Positions 32,157-40,567 of a DNA stretch of 64,000 nucleotides are shown here, one piece after another; position 1 is the first letter of the stretch, and each line of letters starts with the position of its first letter. This DNA comes from Pseudomonas californiensis (GTDB taxonomy: Bacteria; Pseudomonadota; Gammaproteobacteria; Pseudomonadales; Pseudomonadaceae), in assembly GCF_021147775.1 (NCBI RefSeq), contig NZ_JAGTPK010000008.1, positions 124,001-188,000 on the forward strand, in the 5' to 3' direction. A model generated the notes under the pieces. That model made no database searches, was not told where the DNA came from, and was given only the letters and a program-made list of their open reading frames with translations. The position numbers and the translations under genes are program-made.

Positions 32157-32846
32157 TCAATTGGCGACAGGCTTCCAGGCACCGCTGTCTACCGCACGCA
32201 CCATATTGTTAACGGCTTCTCGCATGGCCAGATCCAGCACCTTGCCATTGAGCGTCGAGTCGTAGCTGGCAGTGCCGCCAAAGCCGATCACTTCGCGGTT
32301 GGACAGCTCGTACTCGCCCGCACCCTGAGTCGAAAACACCACTTCCGAGGTGCTGATATTGACGATATTCAGCGCAACCTTGGCGTAAGCGATTTGCGAC
32401 TTGCCGCGCCCCAACAAACCGAACAACTGCTGATCACCGGTCTCTTTGCGACCGAACTCAGTGACATCACCGGTTACCACATAATCGGCGCCTTTGAGAC
32501 GCTGAGCCGTGGACTTGATGGAGGCTTCGCGCTTGATTTCCTCAAGGTTGTCGCGGTCCAGCACGTTGAATCGATTGGTCTGCTGCATGTGGGTGATCAG
32601 GATGGTCTTGGCCTGTCCACCGAGACGATCGACACCATCAGAAAAAATACCGCGCATGTAACTCGAACGGTTATCGAACTTGCCGACCGCGACCGGGTAG
32701 CGGACCCCGGTGTACGCGACACCGGCGCTCTCCACCTTCGCCACCGGCAGCGCCCGAGAGCTCTCGGTCGCACAACCACTTACCAGTGCCAGCGTGACTG
32801 CTGCCATCCCTGTGACTAAAACCTGCTGCACTTTTCTCACGTCCAT
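32157..32846 (-). CDS. CsgG/HfaB-like lipoprotein
   Basis: This 229-residue lipoprotein has lipobox LVSGC (C25) and a CsgG-like domain: VAVGKFDNRSSY, GGQAKTILITHMQQTNRFNVLDRDNL, then KGADYVVTGDVTEFG. CsgG forms an outer-membrane secretion pore for curli subunits. No curli subunit or CsgE/F genes are visible here, so this is a paralogous system. It is first in the operon with DUF4810 and DUF799 proteins. Whether it makes a pore is unknown. Confidence 0.87.
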   Translation of the reverse strand: MDVRKVQQVLVTGMAAVTLALVSGCATESSRALPVAKVESAGVAYTGVRYPVAVGKFDNRSSYMRGIFSDGVDRLGGQAKTILITHMQQTNRFNVLDRDNLEEIKREASIKSTAQRLKGADYVVTGDVTEFGRKETGDQQLFGLLGRGKSQIAYAKVALNIVNISTSEVVFSTQGAGEYELSNREVIGFGGTASYDSTLNGKVLDLAMREAVNNMVRAVDSGAWKPVAN

Positions 32847-33001
32847 ACTCCGGTCTTTTCAACTGAAACTGATCGCGACGCCCACACTGCAAGGCGCAGG
32901 CTCACGAGTAAAAAGGAAAGAAATCTGACTGAACGGCCATATGGCCATGTGATTGCCGTCATGGGTCGACGTGCATCAACGGACGAGCCGACTTCAGGGG
33001 G

Positions 33002-33451
33002 CTATTTCCAGCGCTGCGCAGCCTCATGATCACTGTGCCGCCCTTCGACCCAACGCGGACCTTGCGGGGTGTTCTCCTGCTTCCAGAACGGTGCGCGAGT
33101 CTTGAGGTAGTCCATGACGAAGTCGCAGGCTTCGAATGCCGCCTGACGATGGGCACTGGCCACACCGACGAAGACAATAGGCTCGCCCGGCTCCAGCGCC
33201 CCCACTCGATGCAGCACCTCCAGCCTGAGCAACGGCCAGCGCTGCTCGGCTGCGACAATGATCTTTGCCAGCGCTTTTTCAGTCATGCCGGGGTAGTGTT
33301 CCAGAAACATTCCTGACACGTCGCGCCCGTCATTGAAGTCGCGCACATAGCCGACGAAGCTGACCACTGCACCAATGCCGACATTGGCAGCATGCAGTGC
33401 ATTCACCTCGGCACCCGGGTCGAATGCTGCGCTTTGCACGCGAATTGCCAT
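33002..33451 (-). CDS. moaE: Molybdopterin synthase catalytic subunit
   Basis: This 149-residue large subunit of molybdopterin synthase transfers sulfur from MoaD to cyclic pyranopterin monophosphate. Family features are GAVVSFVGYVRDFNDG, LEHYPGMTEKAL, HRVGALEPGEPIVFVGVASAHR and the catalytic lysine segment MDYLKTRAPFWKQE. It starts 1 nt after the moaD stop. Confidence 0.95.
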   Translation of the reverse strand: MAIRVQSAAFDPGAEVNALHAANVGIGAVVSFVGYVRDFNDGRDVSGMFLEHYPGMTEKALAKIIVAAEQRWPLLRLEVLHRVGALEPGEPIVFVGVASAHRQAAFEACDFVMDYLKTRAPFWKQENTPQGPRWVEGRHSDHEAAQRWK

Positions 33452-33452
33452 A

Positions 33453-33698
33453 TCAGCCTCCGGTCACTGTCGGAAAAAACGCTACTTCATCGCCATCCAC
33501 CAGCGGCTCGTCCAATTGACACAGCTCCTGATTGCGGGCGCACATCAGGTTCTGCTCGCCAAGCACCCGCCACGCATCGCCGCGTGCCAGCAACTGCTGA
33601 CGGAGTGCATCCATGGTCGAGAAGTCGCCTTCGACCCGTTCGCTGTCCAGCCCGAGCACTTCGCGATAACGGGCAAAATATTGAACCTGAACCTTCAT
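33453..33698 (-). CDS. moaD: Molybdopterin synthase sulfur-carrier subunit
   Basis: This 81-residue ubiquitin-like sulfur carrier ends in TVTGG; the C-terminal Gly-Gly is adenylated and thiocarboxylated. The start overlaps the moaC stop by 4 nt (ATGA). It forms a heterotetramer with MoaE, encoded directly after it. Confidence 0.94.
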   Translation of the reverse strand: MKVQVQYFARYREVLGLDSERVEGDFSTMDALRQQLLARGDAWRVLGEQNLMCARNQELCQLDEPLVDGDEVAFFPTVTGG

Positions 33699-34177
33699 TG
33701 CCCCTCCGCCTCGCCGGCGATGAAATGACCGCTCTTGCCGCCCAGCTTTTCGAGCAGACGCACAGTTTCGATAACCATGCCGCGATCAACTGCCTTGCAC
33801 ATGTCATAAATGGTCAGGGCCGCGATGCTGGCGGCGGTGAGCGCCTCCATTTCCACGCCGGTCTGCCCGGCCAGCTTGCAACGCGCAATGATACGTACTG
33901 CGTCAACGCCTTCCGCCGCCAGTTCGACCTTGACGCTGGTGAGCATCAACGGATGGCAGAGCGGTATCAGGTCACTGGTTTTCTTTGCCGCCTGGATGCC
34001 TGCGATGCGGGCCACAGCAAATACATCGCCCTTGGGATGGCCACCGCTGACGATCATTTCCAGCGTGGCGGGCAGCATGCGTACAAGTGCTTCAGCCACA
34101 GCTTCACGGGACGTCATCGCTTTATCGGTGACGTCGACCATGTTGGCGCGACCTTGGGAATCGAGATGAGTGAGCAC
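33695..34177 (-). CDS. moaC: Cyclic pyranopterin monophosphate synthase
   Basis: This 160-residue enzyme converts the MoaA product to cPMP in molybdenum cofactor synthesis. Signatures are [17 protein letters not shown], the [10 protein letters not shown] active-site stretch and the [24 protein letters not shown] core with the catalytic lysine and aspartate. It heads the compact moaC-moaD-moaE operon. moaA and moaB are not in the window. Confidence 0.95.
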   Translation of the reverse strand: MLTHLDSQGRANMVDVTDKAMTSREAVAEALVRMLPATLEMIVSGGHPKGDVFAVARIAGIQAAKKTSDLIPLCHPLMLTSVKVELAAEGVDAVRIIARCKLAGQTGVEMEALTAASIAALTIYDMCKAVDRGMVIETVRLLEKLGGKSGHFIAGEAEGQ

Positions 34178-34386
34178 AGCCTTACTCCTGAACAGGAGCG
34201 GCGATTGTAAACCAAATGTGCGGCATGGGGCTGGCTGAGCGCAGACTCCGCAGGAGTAAGTTTGCTCAAAAAGCGATGGTAAAGAGCCATGTTAGTGGCA
34301 GTTGTGTCGTCATCTTCGCGGGCAAGCTCGTACTGGTTACAAACGCTTCCGTGGGAGTCAGCCTGCTGACGAAGAGAGTTGTGAGT

Positions 34387-34419
34387 CCAGCGTCAGGCGT
34401 ATGTAACGCCTGGCGCTGG
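34387..34419. repeat. Strong inverted repeat between moaC and the phoH-like gene
   Basis: CCAGCGTCAGGCG pairs with CGCCTGGCGCTGG across TATGTAA (one internal mismatch). It lies 23 nt past the phoH-like stop on that gene's strand. There is no T-run. The surrounding gap also has degenerate REP-like sequence (about 34317-34378). It could stabilise the phoH-like mRNA end. Confidence 0.6.
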
Positions 34420-34441
34420 AGGTGGGTACGCTATAAGGCTA

Positions 34442-35836
34442 TTACAAATGGCTCTCTGCGTATTCGGCCAGAATGGAACGTGGCACGCCCTGCAAGGTAA
34501 TGTGCACGCCGTTGGGGAAGTCTTTGAAACGCTCCGTCAGGTAGGTCAGCCCGGAACTGGTGGCCGAAAGATAAGGGGTGTCGATCTGCGCCAGGTTACC
34601 CAGGCAGACCACTTTGGAACCGGCGCCAGCACGGGTGATGATTGTTTTCATCTGGTGCGGTGTCAGGTTCTGGCATTCATCGATCAGGATCAGGCTCTGC
34701 TGAAAACTGCGACCTCGTATGTAATTGAGGGATTTGAACTGCAGCGGTACTTTGCTGAGGATGTAATCGACACTGCCATGGGTGCTTTCGTCATCCATGT
34801 GCAAGGCTTCAAGGTTATCGGTGATCGCGCCGAGCCATGGCTCCATTTTTTCCGCTTCGGTGCCCGGCAGGAAGCCGATTTCTTGATCCAGCCCCTGAAC
34901 GCTGCGCGTTGCGATAATACGACGATAGCGTTTGGTAACCATGGTCTGCTCGATGGCCGCCGCCAGCGCCAGAATGGTTTTACCCGAACCGGCCGCACCG
35001 GACAGATTGACCAGATGGATATCCGGGTCGAGCAACGCGAACAGCGCAAGCCCCTGATAGATGTCACGAGGCTTGAGCCCCCACGCTTCCTGGTGCAGCA
35101 ATGGCTCCTGATGCATGTCCAGAATCAGCAGTTCATCGTTCTTGACGCCTTTGATCCAGCCCACGAAGCCTTGCTCATCAATGATGAACTCGTTGATATG
35201 CACGGCTGGCAGGGCTTCATTGAGCTGGACACGATGCCAGGTGCGGCCTCGCTCCTGACGGGTATCGACCTTGTTGACCCGATCCCAGAACGAACCGGTC
35301 ATGTCGTGATAGCCGCGCGACAACAACGAAACGTCGTCGACCAGCTGGTCGGTGCTGTAATCCTCGGCTGCAATACCGCAGGCACGCGCCTTGAGGCGCA
35401 TGTTGATGTCTTTGGTCACCAGCACCACGCTCAAGTCCTTGTTGCGCGCGTGCAGGTCGATCAATTGATTGATGATGATGTTGTCGTTGAGGTGTTCCGG
35501 CAGAAGGCTGTTGGGCTCTTCGCGCTTGCTCATGAGGATGGACAGATAGCCTTTGAGCACACCGGTGCCGCGGTCGATAGGCACGCCTTTTTCAACGTCT
35601 TCCGGCGAGGCCTCGCCCAGGGTCTTGTCAATCAGGCGGATGGCCTGGCGACACTCGGCGGCCACTGAATGTTTACCGTCCTTGAGTTTGTCGAGTTCCT
35701 CCAGAACCGTCATGGGAATGGCAACGTGATGTTCTTCGAAATTCAGCAATGCGTTTGGATCATGGATCAATACATTGGTATCGAGCACGTAAAGGATAGG
35801 CTGGTTGGTGGAAGGGGTGCGTCCGTGATCATCCAT
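34442..35836 (-). CDS. PIN-domain PhoH family ATPase
   Basis: This 464-residue protein fuses an N-terminal PIN nuclease domain (about 14-150: LYVLDTNVLIHDP, acidic E and D residues) to a PhoH-type P-loop ATPase/helicase domain (about 245-460: LSGAAGSGKTILALAAA for Walker A, LILIDECQNLTPHQMK for Walker B). Such YlaK/PhoH2-like proteins are RNA helicase-nucleases, often linked to stress. The ATG at 35836 gives MDDHGRTPST. All expected motifs are intact. Confidence 0.92.
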   Translation of the reverse strand: MDDHGRTPSTNQPILYVLDTNVLIHDPNALLNFEEHHVAIPMTVLEELDKLKDGKHSVAAECRQAIRLIDKTLGEASPEDVEKGVPIDRGTGVLKGYLSILMSKREEPNSLLPEHLNDNIIINQLIDLHARNKDLSVVLVTKDINMRLKARACGIAAEDYSTDQLVDDVSLLSRGYHDMTGSFWDRVNKVDTRQERGRTWHRVQLNEALPAVHINEFIIDEQGFVGWIKGVKNDELLILDMHQEPLLHQEAWGLKPRDIYQGLALFALLDPDIHLVNLSGAAGSGKTILALAAAIEQTMVTKRYRRIIATRSVQGLDQEIGFLPGTEAEKMEPWLGAITDNLEALHMDDESTHGSVDYILSKVPLQFKSLNYIRGRSFQQSLILIDECQNLTPHQMKTIITRAGAGSKVVCLGNLAQIDTPYLSATSSGLTYLTERFKDFPNGVHITLQGVPRSILAEYAESHL

Positions 35837-36130
35837 ACTCGCTCACCTTTGTAGTAGCCAGGCGACGCAGAACCACGACAGTGCTGCGCCACGAAAAGGC
35901 CGCCGGTTTCTCCCCTTCAGGCAGGGCAGAAGTGTTGCTCAAGGTGGGTCTTTGAGGACGCCACCTGTGTTGCAGGTTTCGGCGGTCTGTATTCGTAATA
36001 CAGCAAAAGGGATGACAGAAAAAAGCTCTTTGACAGTTTTTTGAAATTTATTTCACAGGATGACGAATAGCGCTTGGCGGACATCCGTGGCGCGTTTACA
36101 GTCCGAAGTCAGCCTTGGCTGAATTCCACG
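35837..36130. other. Gap between the phoH-like and deacetylase genes
   Basis: This 294-nt stretch between two minus-strand genes is where the phoH-like promoter must lie. The AT-rich section at about 36000-36060 is the best place for it. I see no gene, strong hairpin or clear operator. Confidence 0.35.
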
Positions 36131-37309
36131 TCACTCCCCTTCCGGCAACGCCTCTTCGCTGCTCTCCAGCCCTTCATTCTCGGGGGCCTCAGAGATGTTT
36201 CGGCAGTCATCCCAGATCAGCTCGCTTTGCGCCGTATTGGCCAGCAGCAGCGGTAACGCCGACTGCGCCTTGTTGGCCGTATCGTGGAACACCACGGTAC
36301 CTCGGCGCCAGAGCAGCATGAGCGTCAGCACCCGGTCACCCGACTGTTCGGCAGTGAGCCGACCCGCTGCGTCCTGTGCATCAATGTTCCACAACGACAC
36401 CCGCAAATGCTGGGAGCGGAAATAGTCGCCGCTGTCAGCGCGACGGTGGCCATACGGGGGGCGGAACAACGGCACGAAGTTGTCGGGCAGAATGCGCTGA
36501 ACCAGTTCGGAACTGCGCTGTACAGAATCCTGCCAGTCAAGCCATTGGCTGTGCGAGCGATACTCCCAACCCTGGATACCGACGCATTGCTGGCGGTACA
36601 AGGCCTGAAGCGAGCTTGCAGAGCTGCCCTCCAGTCGGTCCTGCAAGCTTTTGCCAAGTACGAAGAAGGTGGCATTCATCTTCTGTTGGCGCATGAAATC
36701 GGCAAGCCAGTCGGTACCGCCGTCGGCAGCACTAGGGCCGCCGGCAAAGTTGAGCATGAAGGTGCGGTCAGGCATCTCGTCACCGCTCATTTCATCCGAG
36801 TTGTAACGCTCGATCTCGCTGCTGGTCTGCGGGAAGAGTGCCGCCATGAACAACAGTTCATTCAGGTAGCGCTGGTGAAACACTGCGCTGGGTTTGGCCC
36901 AGGCCGCATAGAAAGAGTCGTTGGAAACCTGATATTCCTCGGCGCGCTGACGCAACTGATCCATGTCTTCGACCAGGACACAGAAGTTGGCGTCCTCTTC
37001 GCAGCTTTTCTGCGCGCTCTGATAGTTTTCCAGCAGACGCGACCAAAGCCGATGGCGAACCACATTCAGCGACGACACATTGACGTAACGCAGACCGAGA
37101 CGCTGCTTGAGCCCTTCTTCGTCCAGCTTCTCACTGAGCAGAAGCTGATGAGCGAACGCCAGAATTTCTGCACGGGAGGCGACGTCGAACAGCGCGGGCG
37201 TCTCAAGGCGCTCTGGCCAGACGCTGCGATCCATCGTGGCGATCACCGGAGCGGCCGCCTGAGCCTGGGCCCAGAACAGACACGCGCAAACTGCTAAAAC
37301 AATACGCAA
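36131..37309 (-). CDS. Secreted polysaccharide-deacetylase-like protein with a degenerate active site
   Basis: This 392-residue protein has a signal peptide (about 1-19, ending AQAQAAA) and a long helical N-terminal region before a NodB-type domain (about 180-345). Motif 1, normally TFDDG, reads NFAGGP at 187-192, losing both aspartates (catalytic base and metal ligand). Motif 2 keeps one histidine (H253 in RSHSQWLDW). Motif 3 is intact as RPPYG (283-287), as are the W-x-x-D (307-310) and HD (342-343) positions. So the fold is likely kept while deacetylase activity is doubtful. The substrate is unknown. The final 25 residues are acidic. Confidence 0.82.
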   Translation of the reverse strand: MRIVLAVCACLFWAQAQAAAPVIATMDRSVWPERLETPALFDVASRAEILAFAHQLLLSEKLDEEGLKQRLGLRYVNVSSLNVVRHRLWSRLLENYQSAQKSCEEDANFCVLVEDMDQLRQRAEEYQVSNDSFYAAWAKPSAVFHQRYLNELLFMAALFPQTSSEIERYNSDEMSGDEMPDRTFMLNFAGGPSAADGGTDWLADFMRQQKMNATFFVLGKSLQDRLEGSSASSLQALYRQQCVGIQGWEYRSHSQWLDWQDSVQRSSELVQRILPDNFVPLFRPPYGHRRADSGDYFRSQHLRVSLWNIDAQDAAGRLTAEQSGDRVLTLMLLWRRGTVVFHDTANKAQSALPLLLANTAQSELIWDDCRNISEAPENEGLESSEEALPEGE

Positions 37310-37544
37310 ACCCTTTGCCCTCTCTGTCTACGGTCAACGCCATGACCGGCGCGCCACTATAGCTGATCCCGGCCCCGCGTCTTGTGTCCGCACGCTGACA
37401 AAGCCGATATCGCCGACTGACGCAGGGTGCCTGTGCACTCGGAGGCATGTCTGGCTGGCCAGTACGCGAGCTCTATCGCCACCATAGCTGGAGTCACGGG
37501 CGCACACCCCCTAGAATCGCCGGACGATCAAAGGAGACGACTTC

Positions 37545-38327
37545 ATGCTGATGGTGATTTCCCCAGCGAAAACCCTCGATTTCGAAACACCGCCCACGAC
37601 CGAGCGTTTTACCCAGCCGCAGTACCTGGATCACTCCCAGGAACTGATCACCCAGCTTCGCGAGCTGACACCCGCACAGATCGGTGAGTTGATGCACCTG
37701 TCCGACAAGCTGTCGGGCCTCAATGCCGCACGGTTCGGCAGCTGGAACCCGGCGTTCACGCTCGACAATGCAAAACAGGCACTGCTGGCATTCAAAGGCG
37801 ATGTATACACCGGTCTGCAGGCCGAGACGCTGAGCGAAGCGCAGCTCACCTACGCACAGGACCACTTGCGCATGCTGTCCGGCCTCTATGGCCTGCTGCG
37901 CCCATTGGACCTGATGCAACCGTACCGCCTGGAAATGGGCACTCGATTGCCGAACGCGCGAGGCAAGGACCTTTACGCATTCTGGGGAACGCGCATCAGC
38001 GAATGGCTCAATGAGGCCTTGGCCGAACAGGGCGACGATCTGCTGCTGAACCTGGCGTCCACCGAATACTTTTCGGCCGTCAAGCGCTCGGCATTGAACG
38101 CCCGCATCATTGATACCGAGTTCAAGGACTTCAAGAACGGCCAGTACAAGATCATCAGCTTCTACGCCAAGAAAGCGCGCGGCATGATGAGCCGTTTTGT
38201 GATCTCCGAACGTATCGACAGCCCCGATGCACTAAAAGAGTTCGATGTCGGCGGATACTGCTACAACGCGGAGCAGTCCACGCCAACCAAGTTAGTGTTC
38301 CTGCGCGATGTCGAAGATCAGCTCTGA
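37545..38327 (+). CDS. yaaA: Peroxide stress protein YaaA
   Basis: This 260-residue protein of the YaaA/DUF328 family lowers free iron during peroxide stress in E. coli. It begins [17 protein letters not shown] and contains the family segments [20 protein letters not shown] and [14 protein letters not shown]. Length matches. The ATG at 37545 is preceded by AAAGGAG. It stands alone, with a hairpin after the stop. Confidence 0.95.
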   Translation: MLMVISPAKTLDFETPPTTERFTQPQYLDHSQELITQLRELTPAQIGELMHLSDKLSGLNAARFGSWNPAFTLDNAKQALLAFKGDVYTGLQAETLSEAQLTYAQDHLRMLSGLYGLLRPLDLMQPYRLEMGTRLPNARGKDLYAFWGTRISEWLNEALAEQGDDLLLNLASTEYFSAVKRSALNARIIDTEFKDFKNGQYKIISFYAKKARGMMSRFVISERIDSPDALKEFDVGGYCYNAEQSTPTKLVFLRDVEDQL

Positions 38328-38347
38328 CGGACTGTTGATCCAGTAAC

Positions 38348-38377
38348 AGTTGTGTGGCGCCTTGCCGCTACACAACT
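38348..38377 (+). terminator. Hairpin after yaaA
   Basis: AGTTGTGT and ACACAACT pair perfectly with further pairing inside (GCG/CGC). A pyrimidine-rich tract follows rather than a clean T-run. Confidence 0.6.
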
Positions 38378-38647
38378 CAGCCCCTCTCTTTCAACCCCTG
38401 ATTGCCAGCTTAATGACGTCAGATAAATGTCATTTAAAAATCGTCCTACAAACCGCCTCGCGATTCTCAAAAAAATAACAACTTTTTTCAGTAGTAGCAT
38501 TTCAGTTTTTTGCACTGATAGCACTTTCACACCCACCCCGCTTAACTCCCCGCCAACTAGGCACAAAACGAAAAGTGCCATCAATATGCAATTGTCTATG
38601 TCACAGGTTCGATACGTTATTTTCTCCAAAACAGGACGAGCGGCCAG

Positions 38648-38675
38648 GAACTAAATGCGAAACCTTACGCTCCTA
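38648..38675 (+). promoter_or_regulatory. AlgU (sigma-22/RpoE-type) promoter of the alginate operon
   Basis: GAACTA (38648-38653) and TCCTA (38671-38675) are separated by 17 nt, close to the AlgU consensus and to the known P. aeruginosa algD promoter (GAACTT-N17-TCCTA). Transcription should start near 38682. The assignment is by pattern and position. Confidence 0.72.
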
Positions 38676-39152
38676 CATCCCGTAACAATTCTCGGCAACG
38701 TTGTAAGAGATCACTTACAGGGACGCGAGGGTAAAGGGAAGTTACCGACGACATGCCTTCTTCGACAAACGAAGGCGTCAGGTACCGAAATTAAACTCAT
38801 ATCACTAGTTGAAGTAGGTAGACAGGCGAAGCACCAGAATGGTGTGGCGCGCAGGACTCGACAATGATCGCCAAGGCTCTGCACCAAGGCTTTCAGCTCC
38901 TGATCCGCCGTCGATCGCTACACAGGAGTGGTTTACTGCATCCAAGAGAGCAGGGCCCTGCCCGGTAAGGCCAGGTCACTTGCCGCTTGTACTTAGTGTC
39001 ATTTGAGTCAACCCCGCTTGTTTGGGCACTCACTCATTATTTTGCCTGCGTTAGTTTAACGGCTGTTACTCGCCGTGATAACGGGCGCGTGTCACCTGCT
39101 GGCCAAAATTAATATCCAGCCAACTTATGGCGTAAACATCGAGGAGAATACG

Positions 39153-40469
39153 ATGCGTATCAGCATCTTTGGTTTGGGTTATGTCGGTGCAGTCTGTGCC
39201 GGTTGCCTTTCTGCACGGGGTCATGAAGTTGTCGGTGTGGATATTTCCAGCACCAAGATCGACCTGATCAATAGCGGCAAGTCGCCTATCGTTGAGCCGG
39301 GTCTCGAAGACCTTCTGGCGCAAGGTATTCGTACCGGTAAACTGCGCGGCACTACAGACTTTGCAGAGGCCATCCGTGCCACCGATCTGTCGATGATCTG
39401 CGTGGGTACGCCCAGCAAGAAAAACGGCGATCTGGAACTCGATTTCATTGAAGCCGTGTGCCGTGAAATTGGTTATGTCCTGCGTGACAAAACTTCCCGT
39501 CACACCATCGTGGTCCGCAGCACCGTACTTCCGGGCACTGTTGCCAACGTGGTTATTCCTATCCTTGAAGACTGCTCGGGCAAGAAAGCAGGCGTGGACT
39601 TCGGTGTAGCAGTGAACCCTGAGTTCCTGCGTGAAAGTACTGCCATCAAAGACTACGACCTGCCACCGATGACTGTGATCGGCGAATTCGACAAGGCGTC
39701 GGGCGACGTCCTGCAATCGCTGTACGAAGAACTGGACGCACCGATCATCCGCAAGGACATCGCCGTTGCTGAAATGATCAAGTACACCTGCAACGTGTGG
39801 CACGCCACCAAGGTCACTTTCGCCAACGAAATCGGCAACATTGCCAAGGCCGTCGGCGTCGATGGTCGCGAAGTGATGGAAGTGGTCTGCCAGGACAAGG
39901 CACTGAACCTGTCCCAGTACTACATGCGCCCTGGCTTCGCATTCGGCGGTTCCTGCCTGCCGAAAGACGTGCGTGCCCTGACCTACCGCGCCAGCACCCT
40001 GGACGTTGATGCTCCCCTGCTCAACTCCCTGATGCGCAGCAACGTTTCCCAGGTTCAGAACGCGTTCGACATGGTCGCCGCCTACGACACTCGCAAAGTC
40101 GCCCTGCTGGGTCTGAGCTTCAAGGCCGGTACTGACGACCTGCGCGAAAGCCCGCTGGTAGAACTGGCGGAAATGCTGATCGGCAAAGGCTTCGACCTCA
40201 GCATCTACGACAGCAACGTTGAATACGCACGTGTTCACGGCGCCAACAAGGAGTACATCGAGTCCAAGATTCCGCACGTTTCGTCTCTGCTGAATTCGGA
40301 CTTCGATCAAGTCATCAATGACTCTGACGTAATCATCCTGGGTAACCGCGACGAGCGCTTCCGTGCACTCGCCGACAAGACGCCAGAAGGCAAACGTGTC
40401 GTCGACCTGGTGGGCTTCATGTCCAAGGCCACCAGTGAAGAAGGCCGTGCCGAAGGTATCTGCTGGTAA
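39153..40469 (+). CDS. algD: GDP-mannose 6-dehydrogenase
   Basis: This 438-residue NAD-dependent enzyme oxidises GDP-mannose to GDP-mannuronic acid, the committed step of alginate synthesis. The Rossmann start is MRISIFGLGYVG and the catalytic thiol is C268 in FGGSCLPKDV, matching published AlgD numbering and supporting the ATG at 39153 after GAGGAG. It is first in the twelve-gene operon, under the AlgU-type promoter. Confidence 0.98.
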   Translation: MRISIFGLGYVGAVCAGCLSARGHEVVGVDISSTKIDLINSGKSPIVEPGLEDLLAQGIRTGKLRGTTDFAEAIRATDLSMICVGTPSKKNGDLELDFIEAVCREIGYVLRDKTSRHTIVVRSTVLPGTVANVVIPILEDCSGKKAGVDFGVAVNPEFLRESTAIKDYDLPPMTVIGEFDKASGDVLQSLYEELDAPIIRKDIAVAEMIKYTCNVWHATKVTFANEIGNIAKAVGVDGREVMEVVCQDKALNLSQYYMRPGFAFGGSCLPKDVRALTYRASTLDVDAPLLNSLMRSNVSQVQNAFDMVAAYDTRKVALLGLSFKAGTDDLRESPLVELAEMLIGKGFDLSIYDSNVEYARVHGANKEYIESKIPHVSSLLNSDFDQVINDSDVIILGNRDERFRALADKTPEGKRVVDLVGFMSKATSEEGRAEGICW

Positions 40470-40497
40470 ATCAGCCGCAAGCCACAAGCGCCAGGCT

Positions 40498-40539
40498 CCA
40501 AGCCACAAGTTCAAGCGTTGCTTGAGCTTGGGGCTTGAG
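40498..40539 (+). promoter_or_regulatory. Intercistronic hairpin algD / alg8
   Basis: AAGCCACAAGTTCAAGC pairs with GCTTGAGCTTGGGGCTT with few mismatches across a short loop. The element lies in the 98-nt gap and partly repeats itself (AAGCCACAAG occurs twice, at about 40483 and 40500). It may protect algD mRNA or reduce read-through into alg8. Confidence 0.65.
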
Positions 40540-40567
40540 GCGTGCAACTGACTTTGGGATACAGATT

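Larger units (their letters stand above)
38328..39152 (+). promoter_or_regulatory. algD control region and leader
   Basis: This 825-nt region has no convincing gene. After the yaaA hairpin comes an AT-rich block (about 38400-38660), then an AlgU-type promoter, then an untranslated leader of about 470 nt with a 12-bp palindrome (GCAGGGCCCTGC, 38950-38961) and the algD ribosome site GAGGAG at 39141. Long, bendable upstream DNA bound by several regulators is known for algD in P. aeruginosa, so distal sites are likely. I could not place AlgR or AmrZ sites with confidence. Confidence 0.7.

Noticed and set aside
38759..38780. AlgR-like site (CTTCGACAAACGAAGG) in the algD leader
   Set aside because: It matches the AlgR box only loosely and could be a chance inverted repeat.
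38427..38867. Small plus-strand frames (75 and 70 codons) in the algD control region
   Set aside because: They have low coding character, no ribosome site, and lie over the AlgU promoter or in the leader.
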